Source: Ferruginivarius sediminum (GTDB taxonomy: Bacteria > Pseudomonadota > Alphaproteobacteria > Kiloniellales > Rhodovibrionaceae). Taken from it: a DNA stretch of 64,000 nt. A program made the translations under genes and the position numbers. Position 1 is the stretch's first letter; each line of letters starts with the position of its first letter. Below, piece after piece: positions 38,921-47,194 of the stretch. Where the stretch lies: assembly GCF_003344765.1 (NCBI RefSeq), contig NZ_QPMH01000005.1, positions 124,001-188,000 of the forward strand, read 5' to 3'. The notes below the pieces were generated by a model, which was not told where the DNA came from, ran no database searches, and saw only the letters and a list, made by a program, of their open reading frames with translations.

Positions 38921-40090
38921 ATGAGTGTGCTGCGAATGCCGGATGCGGTCGCAACAGTCCAAGGTCCGCAGGCGTTTCGCGAAGGACGCCTGTATCGTCT
39001 CGGGGATGCCGCCATCGCATTCGTGCCGTCGGCACAGAAGTTGATGGTATTGAACCCGACCGCTGGCTACATCTGGACGCGGGTCGCCGCAGGCGTGTCG
39101 CCCGATAGTTGTGTGGACGAGCTGCGCGAGCTGATGGCGGTTCCGCCGCCGGCTGCCCGGGAATACGTTGATGCCTTCCTCGATGGGGTAAGCCGGGCTC
39201 TTGAGGCGGAGGAGCCGGAGTTCGACCTCCACGTGCTGCCCGCCCAGCCCGCACGTCGTGGCGACGTGGCTGCATCCGCATGCTATCGGCTCGGCTCGGC
39301 GGTGGTCCGAATTTCCTGCACGTCGCAGCGGGAGCATGAGGCGATTGCCGGCATGCTGTCTCACCTGGCAACAGGCGACCGTCCGGCCGACCATACCGTG
39401 GACGTCGTCAGCGAGGCGGACGGGCTGCGCCTCATCCTCGACAGCGCTACCGGCATCACTTGCGAATCGCCGCGGGAGCTGCTGCCTGGGCTCGTCACGC
39501 TGCTGTTTTCGGTTTGGTACCGCTCCAGCGTCGATTTCGTCGCGTTCCACGCCGGCCTGGTGGCGTTTCAGGGGCGCACCGTGCTCATTCCGGGCAATAG
39601 CGGCAGCGGCAAGACGACGACCACGGCCGCCCTCTTGTCGGTCGGGGCGGCATACATGTCGGACGATGTTGTCGCGCTGGAGCGCGAAACGCTGGCTGCC
39701 ACCGGCTTTCCCGTTCCGCTGGCGGTAAAGGCCGAGCATGTGTCCCGGATCGCCGCCTTCTTCCCCGATCTGGCGGATCAGAGCGAGCACGTCCGCATGG
39801 ATGGCACGCGCCTGCGCTATCTGACGCCGGGGCGGATCGGACACGGCAGGCGCATCGACGCCATTGTCTTTCCCCGGTACCGCCAGGACAGCGAAACGGC
39901 CGTTGAGACGGTTCCCCCCGCAGAGGCGCTACAGCGCCTGGCAAGCGAGTGGGTGCGCGTGGCGACCATTTCCGATGAGGATGTTGAGCGCCTCGTGGAC
40001 TGGATCGGCTCAACCCCGTCGGTGCAGATCACCTATGGCTCGCCTGACGCCCTCAGGCAAGCGCTCGACGGTTTCCTCGAAACAAGATAG
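38921..40090 (+). CDS. PqqD-like domain fused to HPr-kinase-like domain
   Basis: 389 residues. Residues about 15-95 resemble PqqD/RRE peptide-binding proteins (YRLGDAAIAFVPSAQKLMVL, NPTAGYIWTRVAAGVSPD). From about 200 comes an HPr kinase/phosphorylase-like P-loop domain: Walker A GNSGSGKT at 225-232 within TVLIPGNSGSGKTTTTAAL, then SDDVVAL and PLAVKAEH. Similar kinases act in lasso peptide and other RiPP clusters. It may bind and phosphorylate the small protein encoded at 38482. There is no cyclase, protease or transporter in the immediate vicinity, so this is at best a minimal or partial system. Confidence 0.75.
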   Translation: MSVLRMPDAVATVQGPQAFREGRLYRLGDAAIAFVPSAQKLMVLNPTAGYIWTRVAAGVSPDSCVDELRELMAVPPPAAREYVDAFLDGVSRALEAEEPEFDLHVLPAQPARRGDVAASACYRLGSAVVRISCTSQREHEAIAGMLSHLATGDRPADHTVDVVSEADGLRLILDSATGITCESPRELLPGLVTLLFSVWYRSSVDFVAFHAGLVAFQGRTVLIPGNSGSGKTTTTAALLSVGAAYMSDDVVALERETLAATGFPVPLAVKAEHVSRIAAFFPDLADQSEHVRMDGTRLRYLTPGRIGHGRRIDAIVFPRYRQDSETAVETVPPAEALQRLASEWVRVATISDEDVERLVDWIGSTPSVQITYGSPDALRQALDGFLETR

Positions 40091-40102
40091 CCGGCATCCA
40101 GA

Positions 40103-41197
40103 TCATGCCTCGGCGGGCAGGGTGCGTGCGCTTGTCGGCATGCCGTCGAAGTCCGTCCAGACGTGGTTGCGGAAATCGTAGAGCTTACAGGCGCGGTAGA
40201 CCTCGCGGTACGCGGACGGCGTCATGCGGTATTTTACCACATCTGCGCCAAAAGCTTGCAGGAGCCGGGATTCCGCCTCCGGCAATTTGTAGACGGGGAC
40301 CGACGGTAGGGCGTGGTGGGCGGGATGTTCGTGCACGTCGCGTAGCAGGGTCGTGAACTTCGGCAACTCCACGTGCGTCGTGCCGCGGATATTGCCGTTG
40401 TAGAAGGTCCACTCCGCCTCGTTGTCGAACCAGGGTACGCGCGGGTGGGTGTGCTGGATGTAGATGGAAAACGCCATCAGGTAGTTCCAGACGGCATACG
40501 GCACCGCCCAGCCGAGCAGCAGCACCAGCCACGTCGGCCGCTCCGGCGCCAGCCAGCGGCCCAGCGACACCACGAGCGCGATGGTGGCTGCCAGGGCAGT
40601 GATCACAAAGATCGAATCGAATACATGCCGCCGCCACTCGCAGCGTGAGTCCGGTGCCAGCGGCAGCAGCAGGCGCGACAGCCAGAACTGCGGATAGTAA
40701 TAGACGACCGGCCCCAGCGGCCCGCGATAGACGCGCTCCATGAAACGCCTGATGGGACCGTGGGCGTCGTATTCCGCCTTCGACATCGGCGCCCAGACGT
40801 AGTCAAAGCCTTTCAGGTTGGTGCGTGCATGGTGCGTCTTGTTGTGCACGACGTCCCATAGGCTGATCGAATGGGCGCAGGGGATGAATGCCAGCCGCCC
40901 CAGCCACCAGTTCAGCCGCCGCCCGGGCACGTAGGCGCAGTGCGCGCAGTCGTGGCCGATGATGAAAATCATCCCGATCATCGCGCCGTTCAACACACCG
41001 AGGAGCGCATTGACGATCAGCGGCAGCTCGGCAACGGCTCCAACCATCGTGGCGTAGTAAAGGACGAAATACAGGGCCAGCAGCCCTACGCCGCGAGCGA
41101 GGGAGAGCCGCGTGAACTCGGCGCGCTCGCCCTTGGTGAGCCACGTCGAAGGCGTCCCAGCCTTGCGTCCGCGTACGGCTGCCTGCCCATCCGGCAT
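40103..41197 (-). CDS. Membrane fatty acid desaturase family protein
   Basis: 364 residues with four membrane helices and the three His boxes: IGHDCAHCAYVPG, VVHNKTHHARTN and DVHEHPAHHALPS. These hold the di-iron centre of acyl-lipid desaturases and related hydroxylases. The sequence also contains the WTFYNGNIRGTTHVELP segment typical of the DesA-like group. The product is likely an unsaturated or hydroxylated lipid, but the exact substrate is unknown. It converges with the PqqD-kinase gene, leaving 12 bases between them. Confidence 0.9.
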   Translation of the reverse strand: MPDGQAAVRGRKAGTPSTWLTKGERAEFTRLSLARGVGLLALYFVLYYATMVGAVAELPLIVNALLGVLNGAMIGMIFIIGHDCAHCAYVPGRRLNWWLGRLAFIPCAHSISLWDVVHNKTHHARTNLKGFDYVWAPMSKAEYDAHGPIRRFMERVYRGPLGPVVYYYPQFWLSRLLLPLAPDSRCEWRRHVFDSIFVITALAATIALVVSLGRWLAPERPTWLVLLLGWAVPYAVWNYLMAFSIYIQHTHPRVPWFDNEAEWTFYNGNIRGTTHVELPKFTTLLRDVHEHPAHHALPSVPVYKLPEAESRLLQAFGADVVKYRMTPSAYREVYRACKLYDFRNHVWTDFDGMPTSARTLPAEA

Positions 41198-41340
41198 CGC
41201 CTCGCTCTACCCCTGTCGTTGGAGGGTTCACCAGCTCATATTCGGGGTAAGGATTTTGAGCCAAACGGCACGTGGGGGCAACGTTCAAACGACGAAATTG
41301 CGCGGCGCGGACTCAGGGTCGAGACTCAACCAGAGCCTCC

Positions 41341-41649
41341 TCAGACCACTGCGAACCGAACGTTGTCGGCGGCCATCCGCGCTTCCAGGATCGGCGCGCC
41401 GCCGGCCCGTAACAGCCAGTCGAGACGGTGATCGCGCATCTGGCGGCGGGCGCTGCCGCTCCGGACCGTAACCATCGCCTTGCCGTCCAAAAGCAGCGGG
41501 ACTTCGCCGCGCCGGCTGAGGCGCCGCACCTCCTCGGCGCCTTCTCCCTTGAGGCCGTTGCGCCGCTCGAACGCAATGCCCTTCTCGCGCAGCGCGATCT
41601 TCACCTTCTGCGCGAAGGGCGACAGCCCGAACTCGTAGAGCACCAGCAT
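41341..41649 (-). pseudogene. Truncated glutathione S-transferase-like gene
   Basis: 102 codons. The first 62 residues form a GST thioredoxin fold (LYEFGLSPFAQKVKIALREK, then RRGEVPLLLDGKAM). After that point the family should continue with the second half of the fold and an all-helical domain of about 130 residues. Instead a short Arg-rich tail ends at residue 102. The loss suggests a deletion or frameshift. I saw no downstream helical domain in another frame. Confidence 0.55.
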
Positions 41650-41689
41650 CGGAATTCCTTTCTTACCCCGTCAATGCTGTCGCATCACG

Positions 41690-42067
41690 TCAGGCGAATT
41701 GCGCCAGGCCGTGGCCGACGGACCAATTCTCCTTCGCCGTTTCGACGATATTCACGAACACGTCCTCCGACCGGATGCCGGGGCTTTCACCGAGCAGTCC
41801 CGCTATACGTTTGAACAGCGCCTTTTTCTGTTCCGCTGTGCGCGTATCGAACACGGTGATCTGGATGTAGATGACATCGTCGCTGCGATCGACGCCGAAG
41901 GCGGCGCCGTAACGGAAGTTCGCAGCGTCATGCTCCGTGATCGTCATGAACTGGTCGTCTTCGGGCACGTCGAACGTTTCGCGCAACGCCCGGTAAAGAT
42001 TGTCGAGAATCGCCTGCCTGAAGGCCTCCGGCTTTCCGGCACGCATTGAGATGTGCAAGAGCGGCAT
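41690..42067 (-). CDS. Tautomerase family protein
   Basis: 125 residues. Pro2, the catalytic base of the family, follows the initiator Met (PLLHISMRAGKPEAFRQAIL). Later segments are QFMTITEHDAANFRYG, YIQITVFDTRTAEQKKALF and VFVNIVETAKENWSVGHG. This matches the longer tautomerase_2 group. The substrate is unknown. It is divergent from a LysR-type regulator, 95 bases apart, an arrangement that usually means that regulator controls it. Confidence 0.88.
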   Translation of the reverse strand: MPLLHISMRAGKPEAFRQAILDNLYRALRETFDVPEDDQFMTITEHDAANFRYGAAFGVDRSDDVIYIQITVFDTRTAEQKKALFKRIAGLLGESPGIRSEDVFVNIVETAKENWSVGHGLAQFA

Positions 42068-42143
42068 CGTGGATCCTTTCCAGGTTGTTCCGGCTTCACA
42101 CTAGGTGCCGCTAAGTTATTTTGATATACAATGGGAAACGATA

Positions 42144-42162
42144 TTAGAAATTGAGATTCTAA
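42144..42162. promoter_or_regulatory. Candidate LysR-type operator
   Basis: TTAGAA-N7-TTCTAA lies immediately before the LysR ATG and contains a T-N11-A spacing (42144 to 42156). It sits between the divergent LysR and tautomerase genes. This agrees with LysR-type autoregulation but is not proof. Confidence 0.45.
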
Positions 42163-43020
42163 ATGATAGAACGTCCCCTTGATCTGGATGCGGTCCAGGC
42201 TTTTGTCCGCATCGCCGAACTGGGCAGCTTCACGCGCGCGGCGGAAGCCGCGCAGACGACGCAATCCACGGTCAGCTTGAAGCTGAAGCGGCTCGAAGAG
42301 AGGCTCGGCTGTCGACTTGTCCAAAGGACCCCCCGGCACGTGGAGCTTTCAGCGCAGGGCGCGGCCTTCCTTGAACACGCCCGTGAACTCCTGGAGGTGC
42401 ATGATCGCGCTTTCGCGGTTTGTGCCGGAGCCCGCCAACGCCTGGCCATTGGCATCAGCGACCATGTTGCGGGGCCGGAGCTTCCCGCGCTGATTGCGCG
42501 CATGAACGCGCAAGACCCGCAGCTTCTGGTCGAGATCCGGATCGGATCGTCGGGCGACCTGCTTCAGAGTTTCGACCGGCGGGAACTGGACGCCGTGATC
42601 GTCCGCCGGCATTTCGGACGAAGCGACGGGGAAATTCTGACCGAAGAGAAGTTCGGCTGGTTCGCAGCGACAGGCTGGCAACATCGTGCGGGCGAACCCC
42701 TGCCGGTTGCCACGATGCCAGAGCCTTGCGGCGTCCGTGTCATGGCCGGGGAGCTTCTCGATGAAGCAGGCGTGCCCTGGACGGAAATATTCGTCGGCGG
42801 CGGTGTTACGGCGGTCTCCGCGGCGGTTATGGCCGGGCTTGGCGTTGCTGCGCTGGCTCGGCGCATGCTGCCGTTAGGTGCGGTTGACGTGGGCCCCAAG
42901 CTCGGGCTTCCTGAATTGCCGCGCTTGCCGGTTGTACTTCACTCAAGGGTCAACGACAGCCCGCCGCGCGATGCGATTGCCGCGCTTTCGGCCGCCTTCA
43001 GGAGCGCGGTGCGAGACTAG
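42163..43020 (+). CDS. LysR-family transcriptional regulator
   Basis: 285 residues. The winged HTH covers about 8-66 (LDAVQAFVRIAELGSFTRAA, QTTQSTVSLKLKRLEERLG). The rest is a periplasmic-binding-like effector domain (LAIGISDHVAGPELPALIAR, VSAAVMAGLGVAALARRML). It probably controls the divergent tautomerase gene. A terminator-like hairpin lies 83 bases after the stop. Confidence 0.9.
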   Translation: MIERPLDLDAVQAFVRIAELGSFTRAAEAAQTTQSTVSLKLKRLEERLGCRLVQRTPRHVELSAQGAAFLEHARELLEVHDRAFAVCAGARQRLAIGISDHVAGPELPALIARMNAQDPQLLVEIRIGSSGDLLQSFDRRELDAVIVRRHFGRSDGEILTEEKFGWFAATGWQHRAGEPLPVATMPEPCGVRVMAGELLDEAGVPWTEIFVGGGVTAVSAAVMAGLGVAALARRMLPLGAVDVGPKLGLPELPRLPVVLHSRVNDSPPRDAIAALSAAFRSAVRD

Positions 43021-43103
43021 CCAACGTTGCCAGCGAAATTGACGTGGATGATTATTGAAAACGGGCACGGCGCCTTGGGGATTTGGCGACCGCACAAGCA
43101 CAG

Positions 43104-43125
43104 AGCGGTCTGCACGACCGCTTTT
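43104..43125 (+). terminator. Intrinsic terminator after the LysR gene
   Basis: AGCGGTC and GACCGCT form a perfect 7-bp stem with a 5-base loop, followed by a run of T residues. It lies 84 bases past the LysR stop. Confidence 0.65.
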
Positions 43126-43225
43126 GGAATGTTGCAAGCCTCCTCAAAGTCACCTCCAAGGGCTTCAATACAGGCTGTGAATCCGATTGGCAGCATTGGT
43201 TCAATGCGGTGATCGGGTTTTGACC

Positions 43226-43561
43226 CTAGAACTCGAGTTCAAGCTGGAACATGAACTGTTTGTTGGGCACCTTCAGAAGCTGCTTCGTCGGCATCACCAG
43301 CTTGATGTCGTCGTCGAACGCCAGTTCCAACGCGAGCTTGCCGTCGGTTTCGCCAGTATCGTAGGGCGTGCCGCCGAAGTTGGTAGTACCGTCGGTCTCG
43401 GGTTCGAATTGCTCGAGGTTGTCTGCACGCAAAGACAGCGCAAGACCTACGGGCGGCCATTCGTCTTGCGGCGATTCCGCTTGAGCTGTTGGAAGGGCAA
43501 ACAAAGGCATTGCAAGGGATGCCGCGAGAAAAGAGGCCCTGTTTAAAGCCGTAACCGCCAT
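43226..43561 (-). CDS. Small exported hypothetical protein
   Basis: 111 residues. The first 28 form a signal peptide (ASFLAASLAMPLFALPTAQA). The mature chain is acidic and beta-like, with GLALSLRADNLEQF, GKLALELAFDDDIKLVM and a final QFMFQLELEF. A C-terminal Phe after alternating hydrophobic residues resembles the last strand of outer membrane proteins, but the chain is too short for a full barrel. I do not recognise a family. It sits alone between a LysR terminator and the TauE/SafE gene. Confidence 0.5.
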   Translation of the reverse strand: MAVTALNRASFLAASLAMPLFALPTAQAESPQDEWPPVGLALSLRADNLEQFEPETDGTTNFGGTPYDTGETDGKLALELAFDDDIKLVMPTKQLLKVPNKQFMFQLELEF

Positions 43562-43812
43562 GGCCGACCTCGCCTCGACAGCTTCAGCGCCCCTGGTTGC
43601 AAGTGTATACCTGCTGGCACGGCGAAGCGAGATACCCTTTCAGCTTAGAACCTTATTTCCTGCAGCCATTCCAGTGTCTTAATGGTGCAGCCAAGGAGAC
43701 GCCCCGGGCCTGATGGTCGCGCGCCCCAGTTGAACGTCATCGCCGTAATTTTCGGGTCAAACGACACGCTGAGACATGCTAGAAGTGTCGTTAGAACACG
43801 ATCGGGTGGGGC

Positions 43813-44556
43813 ATGTGGTCGTTCGAGCTATTGATCATCGTCACGGCGGTCTTCCTGCTGGCGGGTTTCGTCAAGGGCGCCATCGGGCTGGGCTTGCCGA
43901 CTGTCTCTCTGGCGCTGCTGACCGCGACCGTCGGCGTGCGAGAGGCGGTGGCGCTGATGCTCGTGCCCTCGCTCGTCACCAACGTATGGCAGGCGGTCTC
44001 CGGCGGTGCTTTCGCGGTTATCTTTCGGCGGCTGTGGCCGTTGCTGGCGGCCGCCGGGCTGGGCATATGGTTCGGGACAGGGTTCTCCGCGGCGGCGCGG
44101 CCGGAACAGCTTTCGGGCGTCCTGGGCGTGCTACTTGTGGTCTATGCCGCGTTCGCGCTACTGACACGGCCGATTCCGGCACCGGGCAGGTGGGAAGTGC
44201 TGGCGTCGCCCGCGGTCGGTGCCGTGAACGGCGTGCTGACTGGCCTGACAGGGTCGTTCGTCATGCCGGGCGTTCCCTATCTGCAGGCGCTGGGCCTTCC
44301 CCGCGACATGCTGATCCAGGCGATGGGGCTGCTGTTTAGCGTGTCCACCATCGTCCTGGGCCTGGCGCTTGCCCGCCACGGCCTCTGGACGGCGGATATC
44401 GGCGGCCTCTCTGTCGCGGCCCTGGCGCCGGCATTCGCCGGCCTCGCCCTGGGCCAGCGCCTGCGGCGCCATATGGCGGAGGCCGCTTTCCGCCGCATGT
44501 TCCTGTGCGGTCTACTGCTGCTGGGCGCCTATATCTCGGTGAGGGCATTTTTGTAA
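43813..44556 (+). CDS. TauE/SafE (TSUP) family sulfite/anion exporter
   Basis: 247 residues with about eight hydrophobic segments in two repeats (FVKGAIGLGLPTVSLALLTA and LTGLTGSFVMPGVPYLQALG), the TSUP pattern. The family exports sulfite, sulfoacetate, thiosulfate-like or carboxylate anions. It lies 81 bases upstream of the three nitrile hydratase/thiocyanate hydrolase-like genes on the same strand. I infer it may move a sulfur- or cyano-anion tied to that enzyme. A second TSUP gene lies at 58379. Confidence 0.85.
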   Translation: MWSFELLIIVTAVFLLAGFVKGAIGLGLPTVSLALLTATVGVREAVALMLVPSLVTNVWQAVSGGAFAVIFRRLWPLLAAAGLGIWFGTGFSAAARPEQLSGVLGVLLVVYAAFALLTRPIPAPGRWEVLASPAVGAVNGVLTGLTGSFVMPGVPYLQALGLPRDMLIQAMGLLFSVSTIVLGLALARHGLWTADIGGLSVAALAPAFAGLALGQRLRRHMAEAAFRRMFLCGLLLLGAYISVRAFL

Positions 44557-44637
44557 GGATCCGGCGTTATTGCGTTTCGAAGCGAATTCTCGAACACTGG
44601 CCCCGAAACACCTGGGCAGGAGACTTCGGAGGTAGCG

Positions 44638-44970
44638 ATGCCGCACGACACGCAGGGGCGTATCGGCCCGCAGGATCTTGGCGGCCTTGACGGCGATTCG
44701 GTCGATCCAAGCGAGCATGACCTCGCGCAGTGGGAGCGCATGGTTGATGCCATGACCCGGCTCATGTACCGCGAGAAGATCTTCGGCGACGCCGCACAGC
44801 TTCGCGAGGGGATCGAGGCGCTGGGACCGGACGTCTATCAACGTCTCAGTTATTTCGAACGCTGGGCGGCCTCATCCGCGCGCAAATGCGTGATGGAGGG
44901 GCTGGTGACGCAAGAGGAACTGGACGAGCGCATCGCACAGATTCGCGAGCGGGGGCGCGACGGGGCATGA
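44638..44970 (+). CDS. Nitrile hydratase/thiocyanate hydrolase-like subunit (beta N-terminal part)
   Basis: 110 residues from an ATG that follows GGAGGTAGCG. It contains GRIGPQDLGGLDGDSVDPSE, matching the DxGGxDG start of nitrile hydratase beta subunits, and then YFERWAASSARKCVMEGLVT, matching the SYYERW...LVEKGL part. It stops where the SH3-like half of the beta subunit would begin. In thiocyanate hydrolase and in toyocamycin nitrile hydratase the beta subunit is also split in two genes. The next gene carries the other half and overlaps by four bases. Confidence 0.78.
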   Translation: MPHDTQGRIGPQDLGGLDGDSVDPSEHDLAQWERMVDAMTRLMYREKIFGDAAQLREGIEALGPDVYQRLSYFERWAASSARKCVMEGLVTQEELDERIAQIRERGRDGA

Positions 44971-45263
44971 CACCGGCATTCCGCGTTGGCGACCGGGTGC
45001 GTGTCGACGACCGCTACGAGCCGCGCCACCACCGCACGCCGGCGTACGTCAAGGGAAAGGTCGGCGAGGTGGAGCGAGTTTGCCTGGCCCACGGGCGGCC
45101 CGAGATCCTGGCCTATAGGAACGACGGCGGTCCGCCACGCACAGTCTATCGAGTCCGCCTGCGCCAGTGCGACCTGTGGCCGGATTACAATGGCCCCGCG
45201 CATGACACGCTGGAAATCGAGATCTTCGAGCATTGGCTTCGCCCCGTCGAGGCAAGAAACTAG
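44967..45263 (+). CDS. Nitrile hydratase/thiocyanate hydrolase-like subunit (beta C-terminal, SH3-like)
   Basis: 98 residues. It begins PAFRVGDRVRVDDRYEPRHH and contains RTPAYVKGKVGEVERVCLAH, then TVYRVRLRQCDLWPD and EIEIFEHWLRPV. This is the SH3-like barrel that forms the C-terminal half of nitrile hydratase beta subunits and the whole alpha subunit of thiocyanate hydrolase. The ATG overlaps the previous stop, so the two halves are made together. Confidence 0.85.
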   Translation: MTPAFRVGDRVRVDDRYEPRHHRTPAYVKGKVGEVERVCLAHGRPEILAYRNDGGPPRTVYRVRLRQCDLWPDYNGPAHDTLEIEIFEHWLRPVEARN

Positions 45264-45274
45264 GACCCGAAACG

Positions 45275-45910
45275 ATGGCGCACGAGCATCACGGCCACGA
45301 CCATCCGCACCCATTTCAGCCCGACCATCCCGAGCCCACGTCATATTACGAATTGCTGGGTATGGCGCTGAACGAGCTGTTGATCGAGAAGGGTGTCTAT
45401 ACCGCCGGCGACATGCGCGCCATGATCGAACAGCTAGAGGCCGTCAGTCCTGAAACGCACGGTGCCAAGGTCGTGGCGCGTGCGTGGGTGGACCCGGATT
45501 TCAAGGCGGCGCTGTTGCGTGACGGCGCGGCCGCGGTCAGTTCGCTGGGTCTCGATCCGGGCTACACCGAATTGACGGCGCTGGAGAACACGCCGCGCCT
45601 GCACAACGTCGTCGTCTGCACCCTCTGTTCCTGCTATCCGCGCTCGCTGCTGGGCCGTCCGCCGGCGTGGTACAAAAGCGCCAGCTACCGTAGCCGCCTG
45701 GTCCGCGAACCGCGCAAGGTCCTGGCCGAGTTCGGCACGACGGTCCCGGACGACGTCGAGGTCCGCGTTCACGATTCGACGGCCGAATTGCGCTACGTCG
45801 TGGTCCCGATGCGCCCCGAAGGCACGGAGGGTTGGAGCGAGGAGGACCTCGCCACTCTCGTCACCCGCGACAGCATGATCGGGGTGGCACGGGCGAAGGC
45901 GACGAGATGA
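45275..45910 (+). CDS. Cobalt-type nitrile hydratase alpha / thiocyanate hydrolase gamma-like subunit
   Basis: 211 residues from the ATG at 45275. The metal-binding loop is C115-T-L-C118-S119-C120 in VVCTLCSCYPRSLLG, the cobalt-type pattern (iron enzymes have CSLCSC). Other conserved parts are KVVARAWVDPDFKAALLRDG, PPAWYKSASYRSRLVREPRK and a late DSTAELRYVV. A His-rich leader (EHHGHDHPHPFQPDHP) could help metal supply. The Cys residues are expected to be oxidised to sulfinic and sulfenic acids. Either nitrile hydration or thiocyanate hydrolysis is possible. The split beta subunit leans toward the three-subunit forms. No P47K/CobW-type activator is seen. Confidence 0.85.
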   Translation: MAHEHHGHDHPHPFQPDHPEPTSYYELLGMALNELLIEKGVYTAGDMRAMIEQLEAVSPETHGAKVVARAWVDPDFKAALLRDGAAAVSSLGLDPGYTELTALENTPRLHNVVVCTLCSCYPRSLLGRPPAWYKSASYRSRLVREPRKVLAEFGTTVPDDVEVRVHDSTAELRYVVVPMRPEGTEGWSEEDLATLVTRDSMIGVARAKATR

Positions 45911-45921
45911 AGCCTGGAGGG

Positions 45922-47046
45922 TCAGCCGTCCTCAGTTTCCGCCGGCATGTCCGCTGCGACCTTTTCCAGGGCCTCGGCGAAGATCGCGCGTTCGCGTGGC
46001 GTGCCGACGCTGACGCGGACGTGGCGGTTCAGCGGGGCGACCGGCGGAACGCGGACGAAGACGCCCTCGTCCTGCAAAGCGTTCAGGAGGAAGCGCGCCC
46101 GTTCCGCGCCGCCGACGTCGATGGCGACGAAGTTGGTCGCGGACGGTAGCGCCCTGAAACCCAGGCGCCGTGCCAGTTTTTCATAGTCGCGCCGGCCCTC
46201 GGCGACCTGGTCGATCACGCCTTGCAGGAAGTCCGGGTCGTTCAGCGAGGCCAGCGCGCCCACCTGCGCCACCAGCGTCACACCGAAATGATTGCGGATC
46301 TTGTCCAGGCCGGTGACGAGGTCGCGGTGGCCGATGGCATAGCCGATCCGCGTGCCGGCAAGACCGTGCACCTTCGAGAAGGTCCGCATGCGCACAACCT
46401 GCGGGTCGTCCGGGTCCATCGCCGGCGCGGCGGCCTGGGGCGCGAACTCGATATAGGCTTCGTCCAGCACCAGAAGCGTGCCGGCCGGCAGCGCCCGCAC
46501 GAAGTCGTTGATGGTGGCGGCGTCGTGCCAGCTTCCCATGGGGTTGTCGGGATTGGACATGTAGACCAGCGGCGCCCCGGTTTCCCTGACGGCGGCCAAG
46601 AGGGCGTCGAGATCCTCATAGCCGTCCTTGTACGGCACCATGTGCAGCCGGCCGCCGAAGCCTTCCACGTGGTAGTTGAACGTGGGGTAGGCGCCGTTCG
46701 AGGTGACGACGGTGGTCCCCGGCTCGACGACGAGGCGCACGACGTTGCCGAGGATCTCGTCGACGCCGGCGCCCACGCTGATTTGCTCTTCGGCGATGCC
46801 GTGCTTGGCGGCCAGCGCGCGGCGCAGGTCGAAGCTTTCCGAATCCCCATACTTCCAGACCTGATCCGCGACCTCGCGCATCGCCGCCGCGGCCTTCGGT
46901 GAGACGCCGAAGCAGCTTTCGTTCGCACCCAGGCGCGCGCGGAACGCCCGGCCTGTCCGGCGCTCCAGCGCCTCCGGCCCGACGAAGGGCGTGCTGGCCG
47001 GCAGGTCGCGCAGCACCTTGGTGAAGGGGATGTAGCGGTCCGCCAT
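45922..47046 (-). CDS. hisC: Histidinol-phosphate aminotransferase-like (HisC)
   Basis: 374 residues from the ATG at 47046. The fold-type I PLP enzyme has ARLGANESCFGVSPKAAAAM, VTSNGAYPTFNYHVEGFGG, SNPDNPMGSW, the DEAYIEF strand and the PLP Lys in RTFSKVHGLAGTRIGYAIG. It converts imidazole acetol-phosphate with Glu to histidinol phosphate. Alphaproteobacterial paralogues may act on aromatic amino acids, and no other his gene is nearby. The frame extends to 47433, but the extension is antisense to the DUF4197 leader. It converges with the hydratase operon, 11 bases between. Confidence 0.88.
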   Translation of the reverse strand: MADRYIPFTKVLRDLPASTPFVGPEALERRTGRAFRARLGANESCFGVSPKAAAAMREVADQVWKYGDSESFDLRRALAAKHGIAEEQISVGAGVDEILGNVVRLVVEPGTTVVTSNGAYPTFNYHVEGFGGRLHMVPYKDGYEDLDALLAAVRETGAPLVYMSNPDNPMGSWHDAATINDFVRALPAGTLLVLDEAYIEFAPQAAAPAMDPDDPQVVRMRTFSKVHGLAGTRIGYAIGHRDLVTGLDKIRNHFGVTLVAQVGALASLNDPDFLQGVIDQVAEGRRDYEKLARRLGFRALPSATNFVAIDVGGAERARFLLNALQDEGVFVRVPPVAPLNRHVRVSVGTPRERAIFAEALEKVAADMPAETEDG

Positions 47047-47194
47047 GGCAATCCGTTCCCGGTCGTTGGTCAGCCGCCGGCAGCATAATGAGCCGCCCGC
47101 GCCCGGCCAAGGCCGGTCATGGCTCCACCTGCGCCGGGCTGCTAGACTTGCCTTGGCGGCGTGCCGTGACGGGCGAAGGCTTGGGAGCTTGCCA

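Noticed and set aside
44638..44970. Nitrile hydratase activator (P15K-like) instead of a beta half
   Set aside because: The DLGGLDG start and the YFERW motif fit the beta subunit N-terminus better, and the following gene supplies its missing C-terminal half.
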